Positions 31,394-42,043 of a DNA stretch of 64,000 nt are shown piece after piece. The notes beneath the pieces were generated by a model that was not told the DNA's origin, did no database searches, and saw only the letters and a program-made list of their open reading frames with translations. Numbering within the stretch: the stretch's first letter is position 1; every line of letters starts with the position of its first letter. The DNA lies in contig NW_024037048.1 in the NCBI RefSeq assembly GCF_015706575.1, forward strand, positions 14,401,512 through 14,465,511, read 5' to 3'. This DNA comes from Patiria miniata. Its lineage: Eukaryota; Echinodermata; Asteroidea; Valvatida; Asterinidae. The translations under genes and the position numbers were made by a program.

Positions 31394-33517
31394 GTGAGTG
31401 TCTGTTGACATTTTCCTCACTCAATCATTAGAACTGAGCAGTGATTCGGTGGGAGACTATATTGTTTCTACATATTTATACACCTTTTGGTCAAAATTTA
31501 TAGCAGAAAACATTGCTCGAGTGATAGGGCCTATACAGGGTGAGTCAAAAAAGCGAACCCTAATGTCGGGACCATAATAGTGGAGTTCTGCATGTAGCCC
31601 TTTCAAAATCTAGGATATGAAAGCCCAATTCATAGGCTTTTGTTTAGTACAATAATCATTCAAATCACTCATGTACGTTTAGTACATAAGGTTAAGGAAT
31701 TTTAAACACAATCACCGTTTTAAAGTTCTGTCCACGGATCACGAGAAAGTAAGCGTTCTTTCAGCAAAACGAAAACAAATCACATATGCGTGAATTGTTT
31801 TCGTTTTGCTGAAAGAACGCACACCTTTTTGTGATCCGGTTGTGTTTAAAATTGCGTAACTTGAAAAGTACATGAGTGAGTTGAATTATTCTTGTGCTAA
31901 CAAAAAAGCTTATAAATTGGGCTTTTATATCCTTGATTTTTAAAGTACTACATGCAGAACTTCAATAAAACAATGGTCCCGACATTTGGGTTTCGCTTTT
32001 ATTTTGACTCACCCTGTAGTAGTGAGGAAATCCCTCCCCTAACACGCACCGTAGTACTGTGCCTAACATTTTGGCCTGTATTCCTTGCAAATTCCTCGTC
32101 AAATTCACCAGGGTGCCCCAAACTAATGGCAGACACACGCTCGAATTTCCTTTCACATTTTTATGGAAATATTACTTTGTCAAAAAAAAGAACTAAGATG
32201 GAAACAAATGTTTAGTTATTGTGTAATCAGATTCTTTGGCATTTATCTTCTTTTTGTATCCTTGTTCATCGTGTTCGCATTTTTTTTAAAATCAAAATTG
32301 TGTTCGCAACCATTGTCCTCATTCTTTCTTGATCGTTGATCACGTTGTAGTTCTTTTGTGATTGTTCATCACGTTCGGGAATCATAACACATAGGTTTTC
32401 CCGTCCAATTTCGCAACTTGTTCATTCAATCAGACAGACTGTTCATTACACTTGCAAAAGGTCGCAGTTGGAGCATTCGATTCGATTTGATTTGAATATT
32501 TACACCCACCAAAGCGTGTAGGCAACTTTGTCGTGCAAAAGAAAATCCATTTCTTTTGTTGGTTTTCGATCTTGCACTGAGCATAGGCGAATCTGTAAAA
32601 GGAAGTTTTCATTTTCAACGAAAGCACAATGGAATAAGGAGTTCATTTATTTTGCAATTCGCAAATCGTATTGGCCACAAAAAAAATGATATGATTTTTA
32701 ATTTTTGCAACAATTAACAAACTGGTCACTTAATTGTCCTTACATACAAATCTGTATTTTGACATAGTAATTTATCGGCGAGTGTTCGAAATGTATTTCC
32801 TTCTATCACTTTGACACTTTACATTGATACAGTTCTGTTCTGCTTTTTTCATATTCCCTTCCCAGGCATTCCAATCTTTGAAATAGCTGTAGATTCCTTA
32901 ATCCAAACTTTTTAAAAGCCATGTCATTTTATACTCTGTTGTATCACTATAATACAATACCTTGCTCATGCAACTTCCAAATATCATTGAACCGTGCTAC
33001 TTTTGTAAACGTATGCATCAAAGTGAATTCCCGAGCGGGACTGAAATTTAAAGCACAAGAAATTCAATGCACAAGTCACGTAATGTGTTGCTTACTTTTC
33101 AAGCGTGAATGAAGAATACCCTCAAATATTTTGAGCTGTCGCTATTAAAGTTCAACCGGGTGTGAAAAGGTCTGCATGTTTTATGCGATGTTGAATAAAA
33201 ATGTTTTATTATTATTATTAGCAAAGTATGAAATTGGGCGGGAAACCCTATAATATTTCATAGTGAATGAAAAAGTTCATTTCTGCTTTAAAACTCATAG
33301 TGAACTGGAGTTAAAAGTAAATTTGCCTGGACAAGTGCAACAAAAGCTTAGAATGCCAACAAACTTTTGACCGAGTTACTAGTGTCTCAAAGAAAGATAC
33401 ATGCCTTCACAAGAATTAATTTGAGAAAAAAATCGCACTCATTTATCTTAATTGATAATAAAATAGAATTAAAATGTAAACTTAACCAGTATATTCGTTT
33501 GTATGTTTTTTTTTCAG
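31394..33517. other. Intron between leader exons 3 and 4, unit B
   Basis: Holds the inverted-repeat element at 31536-32016. The rest is AT-rich and matches 56434-58292 with small differences; a TTATTATTATTA run lies near 33207. No coding frame of note. Confidence 0.6.
31536..32016. mobile_element. Tc1/mariner-like palindromic MITE, 481 bp, unit B only
   Basis: Ends CAGGGTGAGTCAAAA and TTTTGACTCACCCTG inside TA dinucleotides (31534-31535, 32017-32018). The inverted similarity runs far inward (TGTCGGGACCAT pair, then CGTTCTTTCAGCAAAACGAA pair around 31753-31816), so most of the element folds on itself. TA target duplication and CAGGG ends are typical of Tc1/mariner derivatives. Unit C lacks it at about 56570. 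No transposase. Confidence 0.78.
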
Positions 33518-33577
33518 CCTATACTGAATTCCTTGTGATCTCTTCTTGGACCTGATCTTCAAGAACGAACCATCGAG
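33518..33577 (+). other. C1q-like gene copy B, noncoding leader exon 4
   Basis: 60 nt, same acceptor and donor as 5534-5593 with one or two base changes. The next exon begins at 34044 with the initiator ATG 25 bases in. Confidence 0.6.
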
Positions 33578-34068
33578 GTGGGTGTGGTGAGGTTTGATTA
33601 ATGATTCTATCAGGACCAGTGACGGGGCAAGATGTGCTCCGCCCCCCCCCCCCTCCAAAAAAAATACTACAGCTCCGGAACGCTTCGCCCTATCGGAATG
33701 CATTTTGGTGACCTTTCTTAACTCTTATTGGCGGGCCAAATAAAAAAAAATCGATTTGATGGGTTGCCATGACAACCGGTTTTATAAACTACGCTTTTCA
33801 TAAATGTTAGCCCCTTGACCCCTCATACGCCACTGTTATATAACAAAGAAAACATTCTTCGAACAATGATTCCTCCAATCTCATTTTTTTGGGTTTTTTT
33901 TTTCTTCGAAGTTCAAATCTGACGGCGGATTGTCATGAACTTTAGACTAGTTCTCCTGTTTATCAAACCTCAATATTTTTCTCTACTCTTCCCGTTTTTA
34001 AAAACTATTTTATCGAAAAATAATCTCACCTGATTTGTTTCAGTTTAATCGTTGTTATTCTGTACAGA

Positions 34069-34869
34069 ATGAAAATCTTCGTGGCAACCGTTCTTTCAAT
34101 CGCCCTCCTTCTGGGTAACTCCGTCAACCTCCGAGCTTCCGTTACTGGGCCGGTTGCCTCGGACGGTGATGGTCCTGCGTCTCAGGCGTGTCCGATGTGC
34201 TGCCAGGGGTCGGCTGCAATTCCCGGCATACCAGGTCTGCCTGGGTCCTTAGGTCAACCAGGGTCAAAGGGCGAGCCAGGTCAAAAGGGTGATATTGGAT
34301 CGATTGGACCTATGGGTGAGCGTGGAGCAGCTGGGCCTCAAGGGGACGAAGGCATAGGCCAGCCCGGAAAAATCGGTCCGAGAGGAGTCCCAGGTGTTGT
34401 AGGGCCAACGGGGGAAACTGGTGTCAAAGGTCAAAAGGGTGAGCCAGGAGAGGCACCAGACGACTCCAACCAGCGGGTAGCATTCACCGTGGTGAGGACG
34501 AGCGGCTCGGATACCTCTACGAGTGACGACTACCGTTTGCCCTTCCAGGCGACCGAGACGCTTCTGCCGGGTACCAGCTTCGATCTCGAGACCGGCACGT
34601 TCACGTGTGGTGTGCCGGGCACCTACGTGTTCATGTTTTCTGTGTGCAAATATCCTTCCAGCAGCCGCCTGAACGTTTATCTCCGGAAGAACGGCGACGT
34701 GGTTGTCTCTGGCGGTAGCACTGATTCAAGTCACTATGAGCAGGTGTCTGGGAGCGCGGTGGTGGTTCTGCAGCGTGGAGATACGATGTATCTCACAATG
34801 TACGGTACGGCGTGTAGTGATGCCAATCACTACACCTCATTCAGTGGCTTCCTCCTTTACCCCGAATAA
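34069..34869 (+). CDS. Secreted collagen/C1q-domain protein, copy B
   Basis: 266 residues. The ATG lies 25 nt into exon 5 (acceptor TTTGTTTCAG, exon from 34044). Signal peptide [10 protein letters not shown]...; cysteine cluster CPMCC; about 25 Gly-X-Y triplets with the same G-I-G interruption as copy A; C1q head with [15 protein letters not shown] and SFSGFLLY. The head differs from copy A at about 14 codons plus a short indel near DTSTSDDYR, essentially all changes altering residues. Sites such as [21 protein letters not shown] are variable. AATAAA (34865-34870) overlaps the TAA stop. Leader exons 1-4 at 22172, 23798, 31332 and 33518 give a gene of about 12.7 kb. It is probably a secreted multimeric lectin-like recognition protein. 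Confidence 0.94.
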   Translation: MKIFVATVLSIALLLGNSVNLRASVTGPVASDGDGPASQACPMCCQGSAAIPGIPGLPGSLGQPGSKGEPGQKGDIGSIGPMGERGAAGPQGDEGIGQPGKIGPRGVPGVVGPTGETGVKGQKGEPGEAPDDSNQRVAFTVVRTSGSDTSTSDDYRLPFQATETLLPGTSFDLETGTFTCGVPGTYVFMFSVCKYPSSSRLNVYLRKNGDVVVSGGSTDSSHYEQVSGSAVVVLQRGDTMYLTMYGTACSDANHYTSFSGFLLYPE

Positions 34870-36315
34870 ACACAATCCAACACATAAAGATACACGAGCA
34901 TCGTGTTGCTGATTTTTTTTAATCACTTTCCATTTTGCCGAAACAATAACCAATGAATTAAAACAAATAATGTTCAATGACAATGTCACAAAAATTAAGA
35001 TATTATTATTAATGGTTTTGCATTGCGCATATACGCCAATCTGTACAAATGGATTTGCCAATTTTTTTTTTGACTTTTTGCAAAACAAAATATTTAGCTT
35101 TATGCATGAGTATTGAGATATGGTGAAAAGTATGCGTTAAGATTTTTGACAACGATTTTTTTGTACCCATTGTAGGCCTATCGGGAAGTATTTTGATGGA
35201 ATATTTTTTTCAAAGCAAGCTGGATCATCATTTTTTTTTAGAAACGTAAGGTTTGCAATAAAGCAGTGCCACCATGTATCCAGAAATGTTAACAACTAAA
35301 AAATTTGTGTTTATGGTGTTATCTCGACCAACCAGGATTTTTTAGGCCATGTTTCTGACCGCCATTTTTTTTTATTGCCACACTTGGTCAACATTAAAAA
35401 TAACATGTTTTTTTCAGAAAATAAATGCAACTTGTTTGTGGTATTGGGTATTTAAAACAGATTAACTGAACACAATAACTGTATCCTAAAGCAAACAAAG
35501 TATAAAAGACATACAGACAAACAAACAAAATATTTTGCTACCTACCTGGATAATTTTAGAGCATTTACTGTAACTTGTTATTTTCTTTGCCTTATGTTCC
35601 CTGTATGCCCAGCACAGATGATGTCAATTAAATCAATCCCATGTATGTATAAATTTTTATTTCATGTCACGAAAAAAGTCTCAAGTGATTAAATCTGATT
35701 TTCTTATAGACTTTAAGCTTGGCATTTGGATTAACAATTGTTTGAAATATTCTAATGCTATTCACAGCAATTAGAATACACTGGTTTTTATTAAATGATT
35801 GCATTATTTTAAACGTTACAATATGTGAGAATTATGTTTAAGTAACAATTGACTGGCTTAGAAAACAGTATGCATAAAACCTCATTCTGAGGATTACCAA
35901 AAGCACCACCATTGTTGAAAAATACTCTCTTTTTTTCGATTGGCTTCGTTATGAAAAAAACAACATGATTTTAATTACTTTCAGTTGAAACAGAAATGTG
36001 CCTACAGTAATGAAAAAAGTGGAGTTGGCTGTTGTTTTAAAGCCCGCAAAAGTGCGACAAGTGTTTCTTGATCAAAAGACTCCAAATTATTTGAAGTCTT
36101 TCATTGTTCTTAATCGGTATTACTTTGATTGCATTCAAGAAACTCACTTTGAAAACATCAGTGAAAGTGTGAGCCCGTTAGATGGTAAAGAAACAATCTT
36201 AACGAAATCAATTAAAACAAAGCACAAATTCCATTCAAGTGAGGAGGGTCTTTCAACTGGTTGGAATTGTCCTTTGTCACTTTATCATTTCAAGTGAATT
36301 TCTTTGTATTGACTT
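34870..36315. other. Convergent 3' flank, unit B
   Basis: Counterpart of 7302-8742. AT-rich, T-runs, no conserved frame. Confidence 0.65.
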
Positions 36316-36430
36316 TTATTTGGATGCCATATTTGGCATCCCTGCTGACAGCATATCCTTGGATAATGTCTCCAGCCAGCACATGTACATGTAAGCTGAA
36401 CAAGTACGCTTCCTGGGAATAGGTAGACTC
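36316..36430 (-). CDS. SLC12A-like: SLC12A-like C-terminal exon T, unit B
   Basis: 115 nt, same acceptor, frame and stop as 8743-8857, with YMYMCW in place of YMCMCW, closer to the family YMaW. Ends MPNMASK with TAA inside AATAAA. Confidence 0.75.
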
Positions 36431-37164
36431 CTGCAAGAAATCAAAGAAAAGGTTATAATGGACCCTCCCTGCACGTCAATCAACAGTGCACATTGGCCAA
36501 TCAGATCACCACTTTTGATCAGGTGACCACAGTAGCTCAGTCAGACTGGGTCACAAGCACTGTTAGATCTATTGCTCACCCCGCCCCCATTTTTTGCACC
36601 AGCAGTTAACACCCCCCCCCAGTATTCTGTAAAGAGTGCCCTTTTTGCACAAGTAACTTTTAGTTTTTACACAAGTGTCCTTAGTTTTGTTTAAAAAGTT
36701 TCTTGTTTCGCCAGCGGCTTTTAAAGAATTTTTGGTATTTCGTGTAAACGTCAGCAATTGTGCCGCCATGAAAAGCGCCACCCATTGACCTACCGCCGTT
36801 TGCGAGTTAACCACGCCCCTTAGACAACTCTATAAGCCTTTTCGCTGATACCACCATCTTTGAATTTTTTTTTTTTCGGGGGGGGGGGGGCATTACAATG
36901 AAAATACGTCTCATCATGCAACTGTAGCTGAGAATGATGGGATGTCTTTTCATTGTAATGCCCCCCCCCCCCATTTCAAAGATGGCGGTATCCGCGAAAC
37001 GGCTCATGGAATTTTGTACGTTAACTTTTGTTTGTCTCAGATTTTGGCGTTCTGCGTCCATTTGTATATCATGTTTAGACAATATTTTACAAGCTGCGTT
37101 GACGCAATTCCACCGTGATAGGTTAATTGTCCGATAGTGGCCATTATCGCCGGTTTGTACTTAC
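36431..37164. other. Intron S-T, unit B, with fold-back
   Basis: Counterpart of 8858-9591. The poly-G/poly-C fold-back spans about 36835-37003. No exon. Confidence 0.65.
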
Positions 37165-37232
37165 ATGACAATGAGCTGAGCCTCCTGGGAATGTTGGCGA
37201 AGCAATTCACGGATCCGCATCTGTCTGTTGGT
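37165..37232 (-). CDS. SLC12A-like: SLC12A-like exon S, unit B
   Basis: 68 nt, intact, encodes TNRQMRIREL and following residues as at 9592-9659, with the AT|GTAAGT donor. Confidence 0.77.
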
Positions 37233-37702
37233 CTGAAAGAAAAAAAAAGATTTCAGGCGAAAAAATTTCGTGATTTATTGATGTTTACTAAAGTCAAGTT
37301 CCATGCACTTGGCAAATCAAATGAACTGAGAGTAGTACGAAAAATGGATTGAAAGTGATCAATCTCATTATTGAAAATCAGCCTCCAGAATGTCAAAGGT
37401 TTGACACAATTAACAGATGTTGCAAGACTGGACTTAAAATCACAAAAACCAGGGACTTAGCGTAAAGTGGATACTGGGAAAGCTTTAAGTGTATTGTCTC
37501 CATGCATGGACAAAAGAGGGCGCTTTATAGTCAAACAAGCAGAAGTCGGAATGAGGGACACTTCACTGGTTCACTCATGCTGGTTATCGTGTATTTGGAA
37601 CCAGCATTTATAAGCCACGATGGCACCCAAAAGGCCCTTGTTTATATTTTTCTCTGTGGAGGGGGGGGGGGGGGGTGCTTGAGCGCAAGGAGGAGATTCT
37701 AC

Positions 37703-38022
37703 CTTCTCGTTGAGCGTAGTGACTACTTTCTTGCTGATCTTCCAAGGAAACTTCTCCATGGTCTCCCCTGCTTCCTCATCCAGCATCCAGGGTTTGGACA
37801 GCTCCTTGAACCGTCTCAGGCTCTCAGTCCTTGGGCTTCTTGTTCAGGTCCGGGATGACCTCCACGTCCGAGCATTGATGCGGAACTTGCTGAGCATGTT
37901 GGCCATGTTCATCTTCGCCCTGTCCATTTGCTCCTTCTTGCTCGTGGTGGCAAAGACGCGCAGCTTGCATTTCTCCCAGTTGGATTTCATGGAGATGAGG
38001 TGATCGATGAGTAGGATCAAGC
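37703..38022 (-). pseudogene. SLC12A-like: SLC12A-like exon E, unit B first copy (broken)
   Basis: 320 nt, the expected length, but only because a one-base loss (GAGCATTGATG instead of GAGCAGTTGATG on the plus strand) and a one-base gain (after KKPKD) offset each other. The frame between them is shifted and a TGA follows KPKD. Motifs LTLLIDHLISMKSNWEKC, KLRVFATTSKKEQM and KFPWKIS are recognisable. Confidence 0.78.
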
Positions 38023-38496
38023 CTGGGGGTGGTGGGAGGTGGGGGCGGAGGTTGGGGGGGGGGGTTTACAAACAAAAATTATACAGAGCATTATATAAAG
38101 CATGTGTTTCCTTAGACATGCAGCCATCCAGAATAACCTGAGAGATCTCTGAAAGGCTCCATGAAATGAATTGGACACTGAAACATATAATAAAATAATC
38201 AGGCCAACCAAGAACCAAAAGTGTGGTGTTTTCTACTACATACAAAAAACAACTGAGTGGTAGGGTAGGTAAAAATCTGTTTTGGGGGGTTTGACATTTT
38301 AATAGCCTAAAAATATAGGGTGGGATGATAGTCATTAAAATTTACTTTTTTTCTCTACTTTAATTTGCATGCATTAATTAACATGTGAATCATTCTGCCG
38401 ACTACTGACCAACTTACATTAAAATAAATATAAAGTTTATAGTTTTCACTGTGGAGGGAGGGGGGGGGGTGCTTGATCCCAAGGAGGAGATTCTAC
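38023..38496. other. Intron F-E, unit B first copy
   Basis: Counterpart of 10444-10914, ending in a G-run. No feature besides homopolymers. Confidence 0.6.
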
Positions 38497-38682
38497 CTTC
38501 TCTTTGAGCGTGGTGACTTTTTCCTCGCTGATTTTCCAAGGAAACTTCTCCGTGGTCTCCAGGCTGCTTCCTCATCCAGCATCCAGGGTTTGGAAAGCTC
38601 CTTGATGATTGTGTTGGTCTTGATCTTACCCAACCAACAGCACAGAACTCCATCTTGGGCAAAATCTTGTCCTTGTACCAGC
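38497..38682 (-). pseudogene. SLC12A-like: SLC12A-like fused exon A-F, unit B
   Basis: The left part is the chimeric exon F. Where exon F normally starts (IGGLGK), the sequence instead continues into the first part of exon A (GWYKDKILPKMEFCAVG) with an AG acceptor TTTCTGAAG. The join lies at a shared GTTGG(T/G) stretch, so a deletion between short matching sequences removed the rest of exon A, exons C and D and the introns. Upstream flank equals that of exon A at 42919 onward. Confidence 0.72.
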
Positions 38683-39034
38683 CTTCAGAAAAAGAAAAAA
38701 AACAGTCAATTGTTATTTAATGATCGTTAACTTGGTTATCGTTAAGATCGAAGTAAACCTGAAGTTAACACAACCTAGATATACCTCACGGTATACCAAA
38801 CGTTAAATCTGACACCGTGGCAGCAAGGAGATTTCGACCTTTCTATGAATATGCCTTTGAATGATCATGACAACTATTTATAAAAGATATAGACATATAT
38901 CATACTCGGCAATAGGGATAGTCAGTGGAAAGAACTTGGGACAGGTGTGTACAAAGTTACGCGCAAGACTCAGACTTGTTTTAAGCGAATTACTGAGAAG
39001 ACGACCATAATTATTGGTAATGAGGATACTTTTA
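38683..39034. other. Upstream flank of exon A, unit B first copy
   Basis: Nearly identical to 42919-43250 (CAGTCAATTGTTATTTAATG and following). Probable intron; nothing recognised. Confidence 0.55.
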
Positions 39035-39560
39035 TTATGGAGTAGATTAACCATCTTGGTTAGGGGGATATTTTTTAGAAGGGAATTATGGAGGATACTA
39101 ACCATCTTGGCTAGGGGGATAATTTTCTTAGAAGGGAACTATGGAGGAGACTAAACCATGCTTGGCTCGGAGGGTGCTTTTTTTTGAAGGAAATTATGGA
39201 GGAAACTAACCATATTGGCTTGGAGGATATTTTTTTAGGAGGGAATTACCGAGGGGACTAACCATCTTGCTTAGGAGGATATTTTTTAAAAGGGAATAAT
39301 GGAATAGACTAACCATCGTGGCTAGGAGGATATTTTTTTTAGAAGGGAATTACAGAGGAGACTAACCATCTTGGCTAGGAGAATATTTTTTAGAAGGGAA
39401 TTATGGAGGAGAGGAACCATCATGGTTAGGAGGATATTTGTTTTAGAAGGGATTTATGGAGAAGACTAACCATCTTGGCTAAAATGACATTTTTAGAGGG
39501 AATTTATGGAAGAGACTAACTATCTTGGCTAGGAGGATATTTTTTTAATAGGGAATTATG
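39035..39560 (-). repeat. Reverse minisatellite array, unit B first
   Basis: About 11 degenerate units in the orientation of 18699-19440. Followed directly by the intron that precedes the second exon E copy. Confidence 0.88.
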
Positions 39561-40018
39561 AAGAACACCAAAGATTTTAGGTTGAAAATGGACTGGAATA
39601 TTGATGTTTAATATGTCGAGTTCCACTTGGCAAATAAAATGAACTACTTAAGGGTTGTTCAATTTGCACTGAAAGTGATCAATACTAATATTTGAAAAAT
39701 CACCCACCAGAATGTCAAAGGTTGGACACAATTAACAGATGTTGCAAGACTGGACTTAAAAACACACAAACAAGGGACTAAGCGTAAAGTGGATACTGGT
39801 AAAGCTTTAAGTGTATTGTCTCCATGCATGGACAAAAGAGGGCGCTTTATCAAACAAGCAGAGGCCGGAATGAGGGACACTTCACTGGTTCACTCATGCT
39901 GGTTATCGTGTATTTGGTACCAGCATTTATAAGCCACGATGGCGCCCAAATGGCCCTCGTTTATAGTTTTCTCTGGGGGGGGGGGGGGGGGTGCTTGAGC
40001 GCAAGGAGGAGATTCTAC
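39561..40018. repeat. Intron E-S block, second copy in unit B
   Basis: Matches the intron between exons E and S (9660-10124) but exon S itself is not present to its left; the block is cut by the minisatellite. Ends in a G-run next to exon E. Confidence 0.6.
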
Positions 40019-40338
40019 CTTCTCGTTGAGCGTAGTGACTTCCTCCTTGCTGATCTTCCAAGGAAACTTCTCCGTGGTCTCGCCTGCTTCCTCATCCAGC
40101 ATCCAGGGTTTGGACAGCTCCTTGAACCGTCTCAGGCTCTACTTCTTGGGCTTAGTGTTCTGGTCCGGGATGACCTCCACGTCCGAGCAGTTGATGCGGA
40201 ACTTGCTGAGCATGTTGGCCATGTTCATCTTCTCCCTGTCCATTTGCTCCTTCTTGCCCGTGGCGGCAAAGACGTGCAGCCTGCATTTCTCCCAGTTGGA
40301 TTTCAAGGAGATGAGGTGAGGGATGAGTAGGGTCAAGC
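40019..40338 (-). pseudogene. SLC12A-like: SLC12A-like exon E, unit B second copy
   Basis: 320 nt with no length change. Reads LTLLIPHLISLKSNWEKC, RLHVFAATGKKEQMDREKMN, MANMLSKFRINCSDVEVIPD, then KPKK and an in-frame TAG, then SLRRFKELSKPWMLDEEAGE and KFPWKISKEEVTTLNEK to the donor. It is the best preserved E copy, with one nonsense codon. The P in LTLLIPHL matches the family LTLLIPYLL better than the D of the other copies. Confidence 0.8.
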
Positions 40339-40569
40339 CTGGGGGGGGGGGGGGGGGTGGTGGTGGGAGGTGGGGGCTGAGGGGGGGGGGGTTCACAAAC
40401 AAAAATTATACAGAGCATTATTTCCCTTTGACATAAAGCATGTGTTTCCTTCGACATGCAGCCATCCAGAATAACCCGAGAGATCTCTGAAAGGCTCCCT
40501 GAAATGAATAGGACACTGAAACAAAATAATCAAGCCAACCAAGAACAAAAAGTGTGGTGTTTTCTATTA
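40339..40569. other. Intron block left of inserted element
   Basis: G-rich tract with two long G-runs (40341-40357, 40381-40390), then the block matching 10500-10650, interrupted at 40569. Confidence 0.6.
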
Positions 40570-41230
40570 GGCCAAAAAAAAAAGTCGGTCTCTGGTCGGC
40601 GCGCGCGTCGATTTTAATCATGCACGTCAATCTTTTTTTTCCAAAATGTTTCGCGGTAGCTCCGACAGCGCCCTCTATTGCCGCATCTCCTCAATTTTTT
40701 GTTAACAAAGAGCACCAAGGAATGGGAAATTGCTAGAGAGCACCATCGAGAGCACCAAGGCAAATTATGGAGGACACCAATGTACATGAGGACACCAAAA
40801 AAGCAAAATAGTACCCCACCTTGGGCCAAGTTCGCGCAAGGACTATAGTTGACCAATGGTTAATTAACGTTTGCCCGAACTCTGTCTAGTCGACGGTGAT
40901 TGACTACGCTAGTCGACTATTTGGAACCAGCCTACTGGGGTTGGTTGCTTCGCTGGTAACCAATAGCCGTGCGTATTCATAACGCTAGCAGAGAGCCAGG
41001 ATCCGGAAGTTTTGCCATGACATTTTGACCAGCATTTGACTAGAGACGTTCGCACGTTGCTATCAGTGCGCAGGCGTAAGGTACGTCACAAATCAACCAC
41101 TAGTCGACTAATGGTCCTTGCCCGAACTTGGCCTTGTCTGTACAATCCAAGCTTGAAAAACAAAAAAGCCACGTCCCCGCGTCAATTCCGGAACTTTGGT
41201 CTGACCAGAGACCAAATATTTTGTTTGGGT
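40570..41230. mobile_element. PIF/Harbinger-like MITE, 661 bp, carrying a nested element
   Basis: Ends share GGCC-A-run...GGTCTCTGGTC and its complement GACCAGAGACC...TTTGGGT. The flanks are TTA (40567-40569) and CTA (41231-41233), and the uninterrupted target TCTACTACAT is at about 10657 and 38235. Another element (40824-41133) sits inside. Superfamily inferred from the GG ends and 3-bp duplication. No transposase frame. Confidence 0.65.
40824..41133. mobile_element. Nested MITE, 310 bp
   Basis: Ends GGCCAAGTTCG(C/G)GCAAGGAC are inverted with one or two mismatches, flanked by TTG at 40821-40823 and 41134-41136. GGCC ends and a 3-bp duplication resemble the outer element, but the inner sequence is unrelated. 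It contains CTAGTCGACTA-type words on both sides. Confidence 0.7.
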
Positions 41231-41481
41231 CTACATATAAGAAACAACTGTGTGGTAGGGTAGGTAAAAATCTGTTTTGGGGGGGGGGGGGTTGACATTT
41301 CTATAGCCTGAAAATATAAGGTGGGATGATAGTCATAAAAATTTACTTTTTTTCTCTATTTTGCATGCATTAGTTAACATGAGAATCATTCTGCACAACT
41401 GACCAACTTGCACAAAAATAAATATAAAGTTAATAGTTTTCACTGTGGGGGGGGGGCTTGAGTGCAAGGGGGAGATTTTAC
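41231..41481. other. Intron block right of inserted element
   Basis: Continuation of the F-E intron block after the insertion, with G-runs at about 41279-41291 and 41446-41456. Confidence 0.55.
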
Positions 41482-41627
41482 CTTCTCTTTGAGCGTGGTG
41501 ACTTCTTGATTGCTGATCTTCCAAGGAAACTTCTCCGTGGTCTCCAGGCTGCTTCCTCATGCAGCATCCAGGGTTTCGAGAGCTCCTTGGTGATTGTGTT
41601 GGTCTTGATCTTACCCAACCCACCAAT
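41482..41627 (-). pseudogene. SLC12A-like: SLC12A-like chimeric exon F, unit B second copy
   Basis: 146 nt, same fusion and out-of-frame tail as 10915-11060, with small substitutions (GCAGCATCC for CCAGCATCC on the plus strand). Confidence 0.68.
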
Positions 41628-41823
41628 CTAGACATAAACCAATCAGGAAGGAAAATTTGAATGCATTTGCTCTAAACAAATTGTGTCCAGGTCTTGAAAA
41701 AGACCAACGTGAACGCTGCAAAAAGCCAAAAACCTGGACAAATCTTGTTTGATGATCATAATGTTTCATAAGGATAAGCTTCCATCAAATCACACGAAAC
41801 CTGCGACTGTAGCAATAACTTAC
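41628..41823. other. Intron joining exon F directly to exon C
   Basis: The start matches the D-F intron, but after about 41750 it becomes the sequence after exon C. Exon D is therefore missing here. Confidence 0.5.
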
Positions 41824-41935
41824 GATCAGCACTGCTCCGCATATGAGAAGGCTTGTGCTCTTGGTGATACGGGAGACGAAGTGAACCAGGGCAGGCCTGC
41901 ATCCAGGGCGACCAGTCAATGCAATAATCTGTGGC
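41824..41935 (-). CDS. SLC12A-like: SLC12A-like exon C
   Basis: 112 nt, open, acceptor TTTCCCTGTACAG, donor ATC|GTAAGT. Reads [20 protein letters not shown] then [17 protein letters not shown]. It matches the first part of the cotransporter C-terminal domain (RPQ...LTG.P..RPAL..fv...t...sLmiCghV). This segment follows the last transmembrane helix. It is the only copy in the window and would join exon D in phase, but D is absent from this subcopy. Confidence 0.82.
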
Positions 41936-41965
41936 CTGTACAGGGAAATACAACAATCCACAAAT

Positions 41966-42043
41966 TGAAAGGAAGAGGGAATAGAACCTGGGAACTCTAG
42001 ATTGCCGTTCCAGTGCTCTACCAACTGAGCTACCAAGCTCCAT
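41966..42043 (-). repeat. tRNA-like sequence (SINE head or tRNA pseudogene)
   Basis: Minus strand GGTAGCTCAGTTGGTAGAGC is a typical A-box/D-arm, followed by an anticodon-arm-like CTGGA...TCTAG with loop ACGGCAA (apparent anticodon GGC), and GGTTCTATTCC as B-box. The acceptor ends do not pair and the T-stem is poor, so it is not a working tRNA. It lies just upstream of exon C in the intron. Confidence 0.6.

Noticed and set aside
35998-36297. 99-residue open frame (MPTVMKKVELAVV...) in the 3' flank of C1q copy B
   Set aside because: The counterpart in unit A is broken and the one in unit C stops after 60 residues. No domain, and it lies antisense to the SLC12A 3' end.
41966-42043. Functional tRNA-Ala (apparent anticodon GGC)
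   Set aside because: The acceptor stem does not pair and the T-arm is weak; kept only as a tRNA-like repeat.
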